Positions 1 through 9,644 of a stretch of DNA of 62,017 bases are shown piece after piece (positions within the stretch are counted from its first letter, which is position 1; every line of letters begins with the position of its first letter). The notes beneath the pieces are model-generated. The model made no database searches. It was not told the DNA's origin and worked only from the letters and a program-made list of their open reading frames with translations. The position numbers were made by a program, and so were the translations under genes. The stretch is from an uncultured Pelagibacteraceae bacterium (GTDB taxonomy: Bacteria; Pseudomonadota; Alphaproteobacteria; Pelagibacterales; Pelagibacteraceae), in assembly GCA_902526085.1 (NCBI GenBank), contig CABZJN010000005.1, positions 1 to 62,017 of the forward strand, written 5' to 3'.

Positions 1-828
1 ATTCTTAGAGTTCCTGGGGCTTATAATCCATTAACAGCTAAGTTAATTGAGGAAATCGGTTATGATGCGGTCTATGTGTCTGGTGGTGTAATGGCAAATG
101 ATTTAGGCTTTCCAGATATTGGTTTAACAACCCTTCAAGATGTCAGTACAAGATCTTATTTAATTTCTAGGGTAACAAATCTGCCAACAATTGTTGATAT
201 AGATACTGGATTTAAATCCTGTAAAGAAACGATTGAAACATTTGAAGAATTTGGTGTTGCTGCTGTTCATTTAGAGGATCAAATAGAGCAAAAAAGATGT
301 GGTCATCTAGATAACAAAGAGCTTATTTCTAAAGAAAAAATGATATCTAAAATAAAGGAATGTGTTAGTTCTAGAAAAGACAAAAATTTTAAAATCATAG
401 CTAGATCAGATGCAAAAAGTGTAGAGGGAATAGATAGTATGATTGATAGATGTAAAGCATACGTAGATGCTGGAGCTGAGGTGATTTTTCCTGAAGCTTT
501 GAAAGATGAAAAAGAGTTTGAATTAGTTAGAAAATCTTTAGATTGTTATCTTTTAGCTAACATGACTGAATTTGGAAAATCAAAATTGCTTAATTATACT
601 CAGTTACAAGACCTTGGATATAATATTGTTATATATCCTGTATCTTCACAAAGATTGGCAATGAAGAATGTTGAAGATGGTTTACGTGCTATTTTTGCTG
701 ATGGACATCAAAACAATATTATTGATAAAATGCAGACGCGGAAAAGATTGTATGATTTAGTTGAATACGAGAAATACAATTCTTTAGACGAAAAAATTTA
801 TAATTTTAAAACAGACGGACATGAATAA
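1..828 (+). CDS. prpB: Methylisocitrate lyase family protein, 5' end cut by window edge
   Basis: The reading frame is open from base 1, so the gene starts outside the window; the first in-frame ATG at 76 is internal. 275 residues are visible and about 20 N-terminal residues are probably missing. The protein belongs to the isocitrate lyase/PEP mutase TIM-barrel superfamily: it has a DIDTGF metal-binding segment, HLEDQ, and the KRCGH active-site loop with the catalytic Cys. PrpB cleaves 2-methylisocitrate to pyruvate and succinate. The next gene is a citrate-synthase-family gene sharing a one-base TAATG junction, which supports a methylcitrate-cycle role over other lyases of the family. prpD is not in the window. 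Confidence 0.85.
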   Translation: MLRVPGAYNPLTAKLIEEIGYDAVYVSGGVMANDLGFPDIGLTTLQDVSTRSYLISRVTNLPTIVDIDTGFKSCKETIETFEEFGVAAVHLEDQIEQKRCGHLDNKELISKEKMISKIKECVSSRKDKNFKIIARSDAKSVEGIDSMIDRCKAYVDAGAEVIFPEALKDEKEFELVRKSLDCYLLANMTEFGKSKLLNYTQLQDLGYNIVIYPVSSQRLAMKNVEDGLRAIFADGHQNNIIDKMQTRKRLYDLVEYEKYNSLDEKIYNFKTDGHE

Positions 829-1952
829 TGAGTGAAGAAATAAAAAAAGGGTTACTAGGAATAGTTGTTGATGAAACTGAAGTTTCTAAAGTTATGCCTG
901 AAATCAATTCTTTAACTTACAGAGGGTATGCTGCTCAAGATCTATGTGCAAAATGTAAATTCGAGGAGGTAGCCTATCTAATTTTAAATGGTGAACTTCC
1001 AAGTAAAAAACAATTAAAAAAATTTGAAAATGAAGAAAGAAAAGAAAGAAAATTATCTAAAACATTATTAGATGATATAAAAAAATTTCCAAAGAAAGCA
1101 CATCCAATGGATGTAGCAAGAACAGCTGTAAGTATAATGGGTTTAGAAGACAAAGAAACAAAAGACAACTCTCCTAAAGCAAACATGAGAAAAGTAATGA
1201 GAATTTTTGCAAAAATGCCAGTTGCGCTAGCTGCTTTTTATAGAGCAAGAAAAGGAGAGAAAATTATACCTCCAAAAAGCAAGCTCTCATTTTCTGAAAA
1301 CTTTTTTTATATGTGTTTTGGCAAAGTACCAAACAAAGATATAGTTAAAGCTTTTGATGTATCTTTAATTTTATATGCAGAACATAGTTTTAATGTTTCA
1401 ACTTTTACAGCCAGAACTATAACAAGCAGTTTATCTGATATACATGGAGCAATTACAGGAGCTATAGCAAGCTTAAAAGGACCTCTTCATGGAGGAGCTA
1501 ATGAAGAAGTGATGCATATGATGAACAAAATTAAAAAACCTGAGCATGCACTTAAATGGATCAATAAAGCTCTAGATAATAAGGATGTTGTAATGGGATT
1601 TGGTCACAGAGTTTATAAAAGTGGAGATTCAAGAGTTCCAACAATGAGAGAATATTTTGGAAAAGTTGCTAAAATCAAAAAAGATAAAAAGTTTGAAAAA
1701 ATTTACGATATTGTAGAAAAAGTAATGATAGATCGAAAAAATATACATCCAAACGTAGACTACCCTACTGGGCCAACTTACCATTTAATGGGATTTGATA
1801 CTGATTTCTTCACACCAATTTTTGTGATTTCAAGAATTACAGGTTGGTCAGCTCATATTATTGAGCAGCATGCTGCTAATAAACTTATTAGACCTTTGGC
1901 AAGCTACAAAGGAAATAAGCACCGTAAAGTTCTTCAACTAAATCAAAGATAA
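828..1952 (+). CDS. prpC: 2-methylcitrate synthase (citrate synthase family)
   Basis: This 374-residue protein has the citrate synthase fold markers: the active-site His in AEHSFN, a second His in GFGHRVYK, and the catalytic Asp region GFDTDFF. Its length fits PrpC, which is shorter than the usual 430-residue GltA. PrpC condenses propionyl-CoA with oxaloacetate to 2-methylcitrate. The start ATG overlaps the prpB stop by one base, indicating translational coupling. The pair would detoxify or use propionyl-CoA from branched amino acids or odd-chain acids. A citrate synthase with broad specificity cannot be excluded, but the prpB context favours PrpC. Confidence 0.85.
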   Translation: MSEEIKKGLLGIVVDETEVSKVMPEINSLTYRGYAAQDLCAKCKFEEVAYLILNGELPSKKQLKKFENEERKERKLSKTLLDDIKKFPKKAHPMDVARTAVSIMGLEDKETKDNSPKANMRKVMRIFAKMPVALAAFYRARKGEKIIPPKSKLSFSENFFYMCFGKVPNKDIVKAFDVSLILYAEHSFNVSTFTARTITSSLSDIHGAITGAIASLKGPLHGGANEEVMHMMNKIKKPEHALKWINKALDNKDVVMGFGHRVYKSGDSRVPTMREYFGKVAKIKKDKKFEKIYDIVEKVMIDRKNIHPNVDYPTGPTYHLMGFDTDFFTPIFVISRITGWSAHIIEQHAANKLIRPLASYKGNKHRKVLQLNQR

Positions 1953-1954
1953 TC

Positions 1955-2962
1955 TTAAGAAAAAGCCTCTGTCCAAGAACCCCTTGTGGATGCTTTTGAA
2001 TATTCAGTAGCTCTACCTTCAAAGAAGTTCATATGTTCAACTGCATTTAACATAGTATCAAGCCATGTTAATGGATTTTTTTGAACATCATAAATAGACT
2101 CTAAACCTAATTGATCTAGTCTTCTATTTGCAATAAATCTTATATATTCTTTTACTTCTTTGGCGGTTAATCCTTCCATAGGGCCCATTTCAAATGCTAG
2201 ATCAATAAATGAATCTTCATGCTCAACGATTGTTCTACAAGCTTCATAAAGTTCTTTTTTTAGTTTAGGTGTCCAAATCTCTGGATTTTCTTTAATGAAT
2301 TCCTTAAAGATTCTAATCATTGAATTGCAGTGAAGTGTTTCATCTCTTACTGACCAAGTCACAATCTGACCCATACCCTTCATTTTATTGTGTCTTGGAA
2401 AATTAAGTAAAATAGCAAAACTTGCAAATAACTGTAAACCCTCTGTAAATGCGCTAAATACTGCAACTGTTTTTGCTATATCTTCTTTTGAATTTACATT
2501 GAAGTTTTGCATGTAATCATATTTGTCTTTCATCTCTTTATATTTCATGAAAGCTGAGTATTCTGATTCTGGCATTCCAATAGTATCTAAGAGATGTGAG
2601 TAAGCCGCAACATGAACGGTTTCCATAGATGCAAACGCAGTCATCATCATTAAAACTTCAGTTGGTTTAAATACAGTTGTGTAATGTCTTAAGTAACAAT
2701 TATTAACTTCAACATCTGCTTGTGTAAAAAATCTAAAAATCTGAGTTAATAGGTTTTTCTCAGGTTGAGATAAGTTCTTTTGCCAATCTCTTACATCGTC
2801 TCCTAACGGAACTTCTTCAGGTAACCAATGAATTCTTTGTTGGGTTAACCACGCGTCATAGCACCATGGATATCTAAAAGGTTTGTAAACTGGGTTCTCA
2901 ACTAATAAACCCATTTTTTTTGGTTGAATTATTTCTTTATTAATTTTTTCAGCTACTGACAT
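1955..2962 (-). CDS. nrdB: Ribonucleoside-diphosphate reductase, beta subunit (class Ia)
   Basis: This is the ferritin-like R2 subunit that houses the di-iron/tyrosyl radical cofactor of class Ia ribonucleotide reductase. Ligand segments visible are the Asp in FTQADVEVNNCYLRH, the Glu/His in ASMETVHVAAYSH, the Glu in AFTEGLQ and the Glu/His in RDETLHCNSM. I place the start at the ATG at 2962 (335 residues) because GAGGAG lies 8 bases upstream; a GTG three codons earlier is possible. The gene overlaps the end of nrdA by 10 bases, and its ribosome-binding site lies inside the last nrdA codons. It ends 2 bases from convergent prpC. Confidence 0.95.
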   Translation of the reverse strand: MSVAEKINKEIIQPKKMGLLVENPVYKPFRYPWCYDAWLTQQRIHWLPEEVPLGDDVRDWQKNLSQPEKNLLTQIFRFFTQADVEVNNCYLRHYTTVFKPTEVLMMMTAFASMETVHVAAYSHLLDTIGMPESEYSAFMKYKEMKDKYDYMQNFNVNSKEDIAKTVAVFSAFTEGLQLFASFAILLNFPRHNKMKGMGQIVTWSVRDETLHCNSMIRIFKEFIKENPEIWTPKLKKELYEACRTIVEHEDSFIDLAFEMGPMEGLTAKEVKEYIRFIANRRLDQLGLESIYDVQKNPLTWLDTMLNAVEHMNFFEGRATEYSKASTRGSWTEAFS

Positions 2963-4890
2963 GATAAACACTCCTCATAATCTTGTTGATTGTTGCTTTC
3001 GTCTTTTGATTTATAAACGTTTGCTGCAATATCTGTTGAATTTGCATCGTTAACATTTTCAGCACGTTGTATTGATTTAGACCTACAGTAGTAAAGACTC
3101 TTCAATCCTCTCTTCCATGCTTGAAAGTGAATTTGATGTAAATCTCTTTTATGCACATCTGCAGGTAAAAATAAATTAATAGATTGAGCTTGAGAAATAT
3201 GAGGTGTTCTGTCTGCACTCAAATCAACAAGCCATCTTTGATCTAACTCAAAAGCTGTTTTAAAAACGTCTTTTTCATCCTGAGTTAAAAATTCTAAATT
3301 TGTTACTGATCCTTGGTTAGTCGTAATACTTGACCAAACTTCATCTGTATCTTTTCCGTATTTTTTTAATAGTTGTCTTAAATATTTATTTCGAACATTA
3401 AATGAACCTGACAATGTTTTGTGAGTAAAACTATTAGCTGCTATTGGTTCAACACCTGGAGATGTTCCACCACAAATTATTGAGATAGAAGCTGTAGGCG
3501 CTATCGCAGTTTTGTTAGAAAATCTCTCCATTATACCATAATCTGCAGCGTCTGGGCATGAACCTCTTTCCTCAGCCAAATCTTTTGATGCCTTATCCAC
3601 GTTTTTATGAATATGCTCAAAAATTTTTTTATTCCAAGCTTTGCTCATAACAGATTCGATTGGAATCATTTTTTTCTGATAATAAGAGTGTAGTCCCATA
3701 ACACCTAAACCGACACTTCGTTCTCTCATTGCCGAGTAAGTTGCATCACTAAATTGTTCAGGTGCATTTTCTATGAAATCAGTCATAACATTGTCCAGAA
3801 ATCTCATGACATCTTGTATAAAGTTTTCATCATCTTTCCACTCATCGTACTTTTCTACATTTAATGATGATAAACAACATACAGCAGTTCTATCTCTTCC
3901 ATCTTTATCAATTCCTGTTGGAAGTGTAATCTCGCTACAAAGATTTGAGGTTTTAACAGTTAGACCAGCAAGTTTATGATGTTGGGGAATTTGTCTATTA
4001 ACAGTATCTATGAAAACAATATATGGTTCACCAGTCTCAATTCTAGCTGTTAGTAATCTTATCCATAAATTTCTTGCAGATACAGTTGCTTGAACTGCTC
4101 CATCTTTTGGACTTTTTAGTCCCCATTGCTCGTCCAATTCAACAGCTCTCATGAAAGCATCTGAAACCAGAACACCGTGGTGTAAATTTAATGATTTTCT
4201 GTTTGGATCTCCTCCTGTTGGCCTTCTCATCTCAATAAACTCTTCAATTTCTGGGTGATCTATTGGTATATAACAAGCGGCTGAACCTCTTCTTAATGAA
4301 CCTTGGCTAATTGCCATTGTTAAAGAGTCCATTACCTTAATAAAAGGAATTATGCCTGAAGTTTTACCAACTCTTCCTATTTTCTCACCTATTGATCTAA
4401 GGTTTCCCCAATAGCTTCCAATGCCTCCACCACGTGCTGCAAGCCAAACATTCTCACTCCATAGATCGAGAATACCGTTAAGACTATCGCTAGCTTCATT
4501 TAGAAAACAAGATATTGGCAATCCTCTTGTTGTTCCTCCATTTGATAAAACAGGTGTTGCTGGCATGAACCAAAGGTTACTAATATAATTATATAATCTT
4601 TGAGCGTGTAAGTTGTCATCAGCGTAATGACTTGCAACTCTGGCGAATAAGTCTTGAAAAGATTCGTTAGCTCCTAGATATCTATCTTTAAGCGTAGCTT
4701 TTCCAAAGTCAGTTAAATTATCATCTCTGCTTCTATCAATTTTAATTGTTATGCCTTTTGAATTTTGAAATAGTTCTGTTTCACTATTAAGAGAAAATAA
4801 ATCTAATCTTTTATCTTTGGGATCTTGATTCACTTGAGGTGTATAATCAGAGACAGCTTTCCTAATAGCTTGCGATAAAATCTTGTTCAT
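2953..4890 (-). CDS. nrdA: Ribonucleoside-diphosphate reductase, alpha subunit (class Ia)
   Basis: The 645-residue catalytic subunit reduces ribonucleotides to deoxyribonucleotides. It contains N316-x-C318-x-E320 (NLCSE), the transient thiyl-radical site, the partner Cys128 in SCFLNE, the glycine-rich ARGGGIGSYWG segment, and a C-terminal CLSC pair that would shuttle electrons from thioredoxin. There is no N-terminal ATP-cone, since the 10-stranded barrel begins soon after residue 60, so dATP overall-activity regulation of the usual kind is probably absent. It is transcribed leftward with nrdB. Possible NrdR sites lie just upstream. Confidence 0.95.
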   Translation of the reverse strand: MNKILSQAIRKAVSDYTPQVNQDPKDKRLDLFSLNSETELFQNSKGITIKIDRSRDDNLTDFGKATLKDRYLGANESFQDLFARVASHYADDNLHAQRLYNYISNLWFMPATPVLSNGGTTRGLPISCFLNEASDSLNGILDLWSENVWLAARGGGIGSYWGNLRSIGEKIGRVGKTSGIIPFIKVMDSLTMAISQGSLRRGSAACYIPIDHPEIEEFIEMRRPTGGDPNRKSLNLHHGVLVSDAFMRAVELDEQWGLKSPKDGAVQATVSARNLWIRLLTARIETGEPYIVFIDTVNRQIPQHHKLAGLTVKTSNLCSEITLPTGIDKDGRDRTAVCCLSSLNVEKYDEWKDDENFIQDVMRFLDNVMTDFIENAPEQFSDATYSAMRERSVGLGVMGLHSYYQKKMIPIESVMSKAWNKKIFEHIHKNVDKASKDLAEERGSCPDAADYGIMERFSNKTAIAPTASISIICGGTSPGVEPIAANSFTHKTLSGSFNVRNKYLRQLLKKYGKDTDEVWSSITTNQGSVTNLEFLTQDEKDVFKTAFELDQRWLVDLSADRTPHISQAQSINLFLPADVHKRDLHQIHFQAWKRGLKSLYYCRSKSIQRAENVNDANSTDIAANVYKSKDESNNQQDYEECLSCQ

Positions 4891-4926
4891 TTAGCTCCTT
4901 TTTTGTACTATACTTAATTAAGTAAA

Positions 4927-4974
4927 ACAACTAGATGTTGTATGATGGTTTGGTAAATATACTATATGACCAAC
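4927..4974. promoter_or_regulatory. Possible NrdR operator pair upstream of nrdA
   Basis: Two elements lie 36 to 84 bases upstream of the nrdA ATG. The first, ACAAC-TAGAT-GTTGT (4927-4941), has perfect 5-base inverted arms. The second (about 4959-4974) contains ACTATAT, a half-match to the NrdR box ACACTATATATAGTGT. Their centres are about 32 bases apart, close to three helical turns, which is the usual NrdR box spacing. The match to consensus is incomplete, so this is tentative; the region also serves the divergent phosphohexomutase gene. Confidence 0.35.
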
Positions 4975-5049
4975 AAATCAATAGAACATTTATAGAACTT
5001 AAGAAAAAAATTATCAATAAAAAAATAAACAAAATATAAAAATATTAAC

Positions 5050-6504
5050 ATGAAAAATTCAATAAAAATTGATCCTTTTGGCTTTAGAGAATACGACGCG
5101 CGATGGTTATACCCTGATAATATCAATTTGGAAGGTGTGACAAATTTGGGAAAAGGTTTAGGAACGCAGGTTATTCGTCATACAAATAAAAGTAATCCAA
5201 GAATCATAGTTGGTCATGACTACAGATCTTATAGTGAAGAAATTAAGTCAGCTTTGAAAAAAGGACTTATCACAACGGGATGTTATATTGAAGATGTAGG
5301 ATTAGCATTATCTCCGATGGTTTATTTTGCACAATTCAATTTAGAAAGTGATGCAGTTGCAATGGTTACCGCTAGTCATAATGAAAATGGGTGGACAGGA
5401 GTAAAGATGGGTATCAAGAAAGGTTTAACACATGCACCAGAGGAAATGCAAGAATTAAAAGACATAACTTTAAATAACAAATTTATTGAAGGTCAAGGAA
5501 ATGAAAAAGAAATAACTAATTTTCAAAGCGTTTATAAAGATGATCTAGTAAATAAGAATAGAATTAAGAAAAAAATTAAAGCTGTAGTTGCCTGTGGAAA
5601 TGGAACTGCAGGAATATTCGCTCCAGATATATTAAGAGGAATAGGATGTGATGTAATAGAGCTAGATTGCAATTTGGACTATACTTTTCCAAAGTACAAT
5701 CCTAATCCCGAAGATCTTGAAATGTTACATGCAATAAGCAAATCTGTAAAAGATAATAACGCCGATATAGGATTTGGATTTGATGGTGATGGTGATCGTG
5801 TAGGCGTAATAGATGACGATGGTAATGAAATTTTTTCAGATAAAATTGGATTATTGATTGCAAGGAACTTATCTTCAAACTACAAGGGATCTAAATTTAT
5901 TGTAGATGTAAAATCAACTGGGTTGTATTCAACAGATGAAGTTTTGAAAAATAACTCGTGTGAAACATTGTATTGGAAAACTGGACATTCCCATATCAAA
6001 AGAAAAGTAAATAATGAAAAAGCACTAGCAGGCTTTGAAAAAAGTGGTCATTTTTTTTTTAACAAACCTTTAGGTTATGGATATGATGATGGTATAAATT
6101 CAGCTATACAAGTTTGCCATTTACTAAATAATAATCATAAAAAAATGAGTGAAATCATAAGTGAATTACCTAATACCTATCAATCACCTACCATGGCTCC
6201 TTTTTGTGAAGATAATGAAAAATATCAAGTTGTTGAAGAAATAATTAAACAAATTGAGGATTTAAAAATAAATAATATTCAAATTGATAATCAAAAAATT
6301 GAGGACATTCTTACAGTAAATGGTATCAGGTTTTCTTTTAAAGACGGATCCTGGGGTTTAATAAGGGCCTCATCTAACAAACCTTCTCTAGTAGTTGTTA
6401 CTGAAAGTCCAACATCTGATGAAAGAAAGAAGAAAATCTTCGAATTTATCGACGATTTACTACAAAAGACCGGTAAAATAGGTGAATACGACCAAAAGAT
6501 TTGA
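5050..6504 (+). CDS. manB: Phosphomannomutase/phosphoglucomutase
   Basis: This 484-residue alpha-D-phosphohexomutase has all four family signatures in order: the phosphoserine loop TASHN near residue 108, the metal-binding FDGDGDRVG near 244-252, the sugar-binding GFEKSGH loop, and a C-terminal phosphate-binding region (RASSNKPSLVV). It interconverts mannose or glucose 1- and 6-phosphates for nucleotide-sugar and envelope polysaccharide synthesis. The length is slightly above the 460 residues of AlgC-type enzymes. It is divergent from nrdA and abuts the convergent TSUP gene with no gap. Substrate preference cannot be read from sequence alone; phosphoglucosamine mutase is less likely given the sugar loop. 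Confidence 0.9.
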   Translation: MKNSIKIDPFGFREYDARWLYPDNINLEGVTNLGKGLGTQVIRHTNKSNPRIIVGHDYRSYSEEIKSALKKGLITTGCYIEDVGLALSPMVYFAQFNLESDAVAMVTASHNENGWTGVKMGIKKGLTHAPEEMQELKDITLNNKFIEGQGNEKEITNFQSVYKDDLVNKNRIKKKIKAVVACGNGTAGIFAPDILRGIGCDVIELDCNLDYTFPKYNPNPEDLEMLHAISKSVKDNNADIGFGFDGDGDRVGVIDDDGNEIFSDKIGLLIARNLSSNYKGSKFIVDVKSTGLYSTDEVLKNNSCETLYWKTGHSHIKRKVNNEKALAGFEKSGHFFFNKPLGYGYDDGINSAIQVCHLLNNNHKKMSEIISELPNTYQSPTMAPFCEDNEKYQVVEEIIKQIEDLKINNIQIDNQKIEDILTVNGIRFSFKDGSWGLIRASSNKPSLVVVTESPTSDERKKKIFEFIDDLLQKTGKIGEYDQKI

Positions 6505-7335
6505 TTAGAAATCTAAAAATCTTATCAAAAACAGAGTCCCTATTACATATAAAAATACCCCAAACATCCTTTGAGTTTTATTTTTATCTGTGGTGTGAAC
6601 CATATTTGCCCCGACTCTAGCCATAAAAGATGTAATTGGAATAAATATCAAAAAAGCAGGAATATTTACAAAACCTAAGCTTAAAGGAAGGTTTGCATTT
6701 AGCAAAAAACCAGATGTCAAAAAACCAATTGATCCAATAGATGCTATTACAAATCCTATTGCAGCTGAACTTCCAATTGCTCTACTTATAGGATACCCAA
6801 AATATCTTAGGATTGGAACATTCATCATAGCACCTGTAATTCCCATAGGTGCAGATATAAAACCTGAAATGAAACCAAAAATTGCTCTTGGTAGAAACTT
6901 AAATTTTTTATTTTTTTTTAACTCCTGTTTTACAAGCAATAAATATCCACCAAAAAAATATACAACTACAGCGAAAAATAAAACCAAAGATTTTGTATTT
7001 AATAATGCTGCCATGTATGTACCAAGCAAAACCCCAAATATAACAAAAAGGCCATAAGTTTTTAAAATATTTGTATCTACGGCTTTGTGTTTTCTATGTG
7101 TCATAACTGATACAAAAGCAGTAAATATTGTAATAGAAAAAGCAGTTCCTACTGAAAGATGCATTAAATATGATTTATCAACATTTGCTGTTTCAAAAAT
7201 GAAAAAAAGTACTGGTACTGAAATAAGTCCTCCACCTATCCCAAAATAACCTGCAAAAAATCCAACTGGAAATGCAGTTATTACCATTAATATAATCAAA
7301 AGATAATACTGATTAGAAAGAATAGTATTAATCAA
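6505..7335 (-). CDS. TSUP (TauE/SafE) family membrane transporter
   Basis: This polytopic inner-membrane protein has the two-repeat TSUP architecture: GYFGIGGGLISVPVLFF near the N-terminus and the related GFISGFISAPMGITGAM in the second half, with about eight hydrophobic segments. The family moves sulfite, organosulfonates or other small anions. The frame is open to a TTG at 7392, deep inside dusA, but a TTG at 7335, five bases after an AGG and overlapping the dusA stop by 8 bases, is the more likely start (about 276 residues); the first ATG is 17 codons further in. It is the last gene of the leftward run. No substrate can be assigned. Confidence 0.8.
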   Translation of the reverse strand: MINTILSNQYYLLIILMVITAFPVGFFAGYFGIGGGLISVPVLFFIFETANVDKSYLMHLSVGTAFSITIFTAFVSVMTHRKHKAVDTNILKTYGLFVIFGVLLGTYMAALLNTKSLVLFFAVVVYFFGGYLLLVKQELKKNKKFKFLPRAIFGFISGFISAPMGITGAMMNVPILRYFGYPISRAIGSSAAIGFVIASIGSIGFLTSGFLLNANLPLSLGFVNIPAFLIFIPITSFMARVGANMVHTTDKNKTQRMFGVFLYVIGTLFLIRFLDF

Positions 7336-8329
7336 TTCGACCTGCCGAATGTAAATTAGGAGAAAGTCTAACTTTATCCATAATATGATCAATTTTTTTT
7401 ACATCCGCATCTCTTACACACATATTTTCACTCAAATATCTTTTCCAGTAGCTTGAACCTGTTTGCCCATGGAATAAACCTAGTGTATGTCTCATAACTT
7501 GATTTACTCTTGTACCCATTTGTACTTGAACCTTAACATAGTCAATTAACTCCTCAACAATTTCTTCACGTTCTTTAATATCGTGATTGTTGAATATCTC
7601 TTTTTCAATATCAGCCAAAAGATAAGGAGAATGATAAATAGATCTTCCAATCATTGTACCGTCCACTTTATCTAAATGATCTTTCACATCTTCCACTGAA
7701 GTAACGCCACCATTAATAATTATTTCAAGGTCTTTGAAATCTTGTTTAAGTTTATATACGTAATCATATTTTAAAGGAGGTATATTAAGGTTTTGCTTAG
7801 GTGTAAATTTACCCAACATAGCTTTTCTTGCATGTATTATAAAAGTCTTAACCCCCGTTTCCTTTAAAGTTTTTATAAAATTATAAAAATGTTCGTAGTC
7901 TTCTACATCATCGTAGCCAATTCTAGTCTTAACTGTGACTGGCAGAGATGTTGAATTTATCATTTCTGACAAACAGTCTGCTACTAAACTTGGCTCTTTG
8001 ATTAAACATGCACCAAATCTGTTTTTTTGAACTTTTTTACTTGGGCAACCTAAATTTAAATTAATTTCATCATAACCAAATTCTTCACCAATTTTTGCTG
8101 AATTTGCTAATAATTTTGGTGTAGAACCACCTAATTGAAGCGCAACTGGTTTTTCTCTAAGGTCAAAAGATAATAATTTTTCTTTATCTCCCCTTTCAAT
8201 AGCTTCAGAAACAACCATTTCTGTATAAAGATGAACATTTTTACTTATCAATCTCAAAAAGTATCTTTCGTGTCTATCAGTGCAATCCATCATAGGTGCA
8301 ACTGATACCAACCTATTAATCTCAGACAT
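7328..8329 (-). CDS. dusA: tRNA-dihydrouridine(20/20a) synthase DusA
   Basis: This 333-residue FMN enzyme reduces uridine to dihydrouridine in the tRNA D-loop. The N-terminal VAPMMDCTDRHERYF and LYTEMV segments are typical of the DusA subfamily, as is the NLGCPSKKVQ segment followed by the catalytic Cys in FGACL. The FMN-binding end NGGVTSVED and MIGRSIYHSPY are present. The start overlaps the malonyl-CoA decarboxylase stop by 8 bases, so it is probably co-transcribed as a housekeeping passenger of the TRAP/decarboxylase run. Confidence 0.93.
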   Translation of the reverse strand: MSEINRLVSVAPMMDCTDRHERYFLRLISKNVHLYTEMVVSEAIERGDKEKLLSFDLREKPVALQLGGSTPKLLANSAKIGEEFGYDEINLNLGCPSKKVQKNRFGACLIKEPSLVADCLSEMINSTSLPVTVKTRIGYDDVEDYEHFYNFIKTLKETGVKTFIIHARKAMLGKFTPKQNLNIPPLKYDYVYKLKQDFKDLEIIINGGVTSVEDVKDHLDKVDGTMIGRSIYHSPYLLADIEKEIFNNHDIKEREEIVEELIDYVKVQVQMGTRVNQVMRHTLGLFHGQTGSSYWKRYLSENMCVRDADVKKIDHIMDKVRLSPNLHSAGRID

Positions 8330-9629
8330 GTTTTTTAACTTTATTTGAAATATTAACTTTCTTTTCGTTTACATATTCTTGGTGATTTTTCTCAATTTTT
8401 GCTAATTCGTATCTATAATTAACCATTACACCAAAAGATCTTTTAAAACCAACCTCAGATACATTTGCATTTACTGCTATATCATCAATATCAGCTCCAT
8501 TTTTCAAATGAAATCTGCAAACATCATTTATTGGAAAACCAAAGTCATTTTTCTGTTTAACTAAATAATTTACTGCTAGCCTATTAATCAAAGCTTTATT
8601 ATCAGCAATTCTTTTATCTCCTATTTTTAAATTAGATGACTTTAAAAAATCTAAACTATTTTTATTTGCTTCTCCAAGTATTTCTGCGGATTGAGCGCTT
8701 TCCATGTTTTTAAACCAATCGGCAAATCCAACCATTGGGGATAATGTTCCAAAATATTTTATATCTGGAAGTTCCTCTTGAAGCTCATAAACAACTCTTT
8801 TTATTAAAAAATTTCCAAGGGTTACTCTAGATAATCCCTCTTGACAGTTGCTAATTGAATAAAAAGTTGCGGTATCATAATTTTTTATTTTTTCTTCTGA
8901 GGGTCTTGTTAATTCTTGTATTGACTGGCTAAGACCTTTTGTCAAAGCTATTTCAACAAAGATAATTGGCTCATCTTCTAAAGCAGGATGAAAATAAGCA
9001 AAAAATCTTCTATCTTTTCCAAGTCTTCTTTTAAGTTCATTCATATCTTTCATTGAATGTACTTTTTCGTATTTTAATAATTTTTCTAAAATATTTGCTT
9101 TTGTATCCCATGTAATCTTTCTTAATTTTAAAAAGCCTGGGTTGAACCAATTTTTAAATATATCTATTAAGTCATAATCTAAACTTTTAAGTTCAGGGTT
9201 ATCTTTTATTAAGTTTAATAAATCCTCTCTTAAGGAGACTATTTCTGAAGTGCCGTTTGGAGCCATATTTAGTCTTACAAATAGCTCTTTTCTTGTTCCT
9301 GATGTAACCCTTGATAGATTTAAGATAGATGAGGTATCCTTTGATTTGCTATAACTTTTAATGGCTTCATCTATTTTTAATGAGTCTGGTTTATATTTAT
9401 CATTTACTTGAATTAAAAATTTGTTTTTATCCTCTAGAGATAAATTTTGATATCTGAACAAGATATCTCTTGCAAGCGTTATCCCAAAAGCCGCTCCTTT
9501 AGTTGACAACAAATCATCACAAAGATCTAAAAGATCTCTTTTTTTTGCAATGCTTTTAATAGATTTTTTTTCTAAAATCTTTTGTCCAGCATCAGCTATG
9601 GTCTCAAAAATTCTTTTTATATTTAACAT
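8322..9629 (-). CDS. Malonyl-CoA decarboxylase
   Basis: The protein (435 residues) decarboxylates malonyl-CoA to acetyl-CoA. Recognisable parts are a helical N-terminal domain (about 1-140) and the GNAT-like catalytic domain with FFAYFHPALEDEP, FVEIALTKGL, FYSISNCQEGLSRV (the conserved Ser) and GNFLIKRVVYEL, plus the C-terminal RFHLKNGA with the catalytic His. It lies 15 bases after dctM and overlaps dusA. In rhizobia the equivalent gene (matA) sits with malonate uptake and activation genes, so the adjacent TRAP transporter and CoA-transferase suggest malonate or a related diacid as substrate; that link is inference. Confidence 0.9.
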   Translation of the reverse strand: MLNIKRIFETIADAGQKILEKKSIKSIAKKRDLLDLCDDLLSTKGAAFGITLARDILFRYQNLSLEDKNKFLIQVNDKYKPDSLKIDEAIKSYSKSKDTSSILNLSRVTSGTRKELFVRLNMAPNGTSEIVSLREDLLNLIKDNPELKSLDYDLIDIFKNWFNPGFLKLRKITWDTKANILEKLLKYEKVHSMKDMNELKRRLGKDRRFFAYFHPALEDEPIIFVEIALTKGLSQSIQELTRPSEEKIKNYDTATFYSISNCQEGLSRVTLGNFLIKRVVYELQEELPDIKYFGTLSPMVGFADWFKNMESAQSAEILGEANKNSLDFLKSSNLKIGDKRIADNKALINRLAVNYLVKQKNDFGFPINDVCRFHLKNGADIDDIAVNANVSEVGFKRSFGVMVNYRYELAKIEKNHQEYVNEKKVNISNKVKKHV

Positions 9630-9644
9630 TGTGTTTTATATATA

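Noticed and set aside
974-1186. Minus-strand reading frame inside prpC
   Set aside because: It is a shadow of a gene with strong protein-family motifs, as are many minus-strand frames here, and has no ribosome-binding site or family likeness.
5050-6504. Phosphoglucosamine mutase GlmM
   Set aside because: The sugar loop GFEKSGH and overall pattern match phosphomanno/phosphoglucomutase; GlmM has GGEQSGH and is usually near ftsH or folP.
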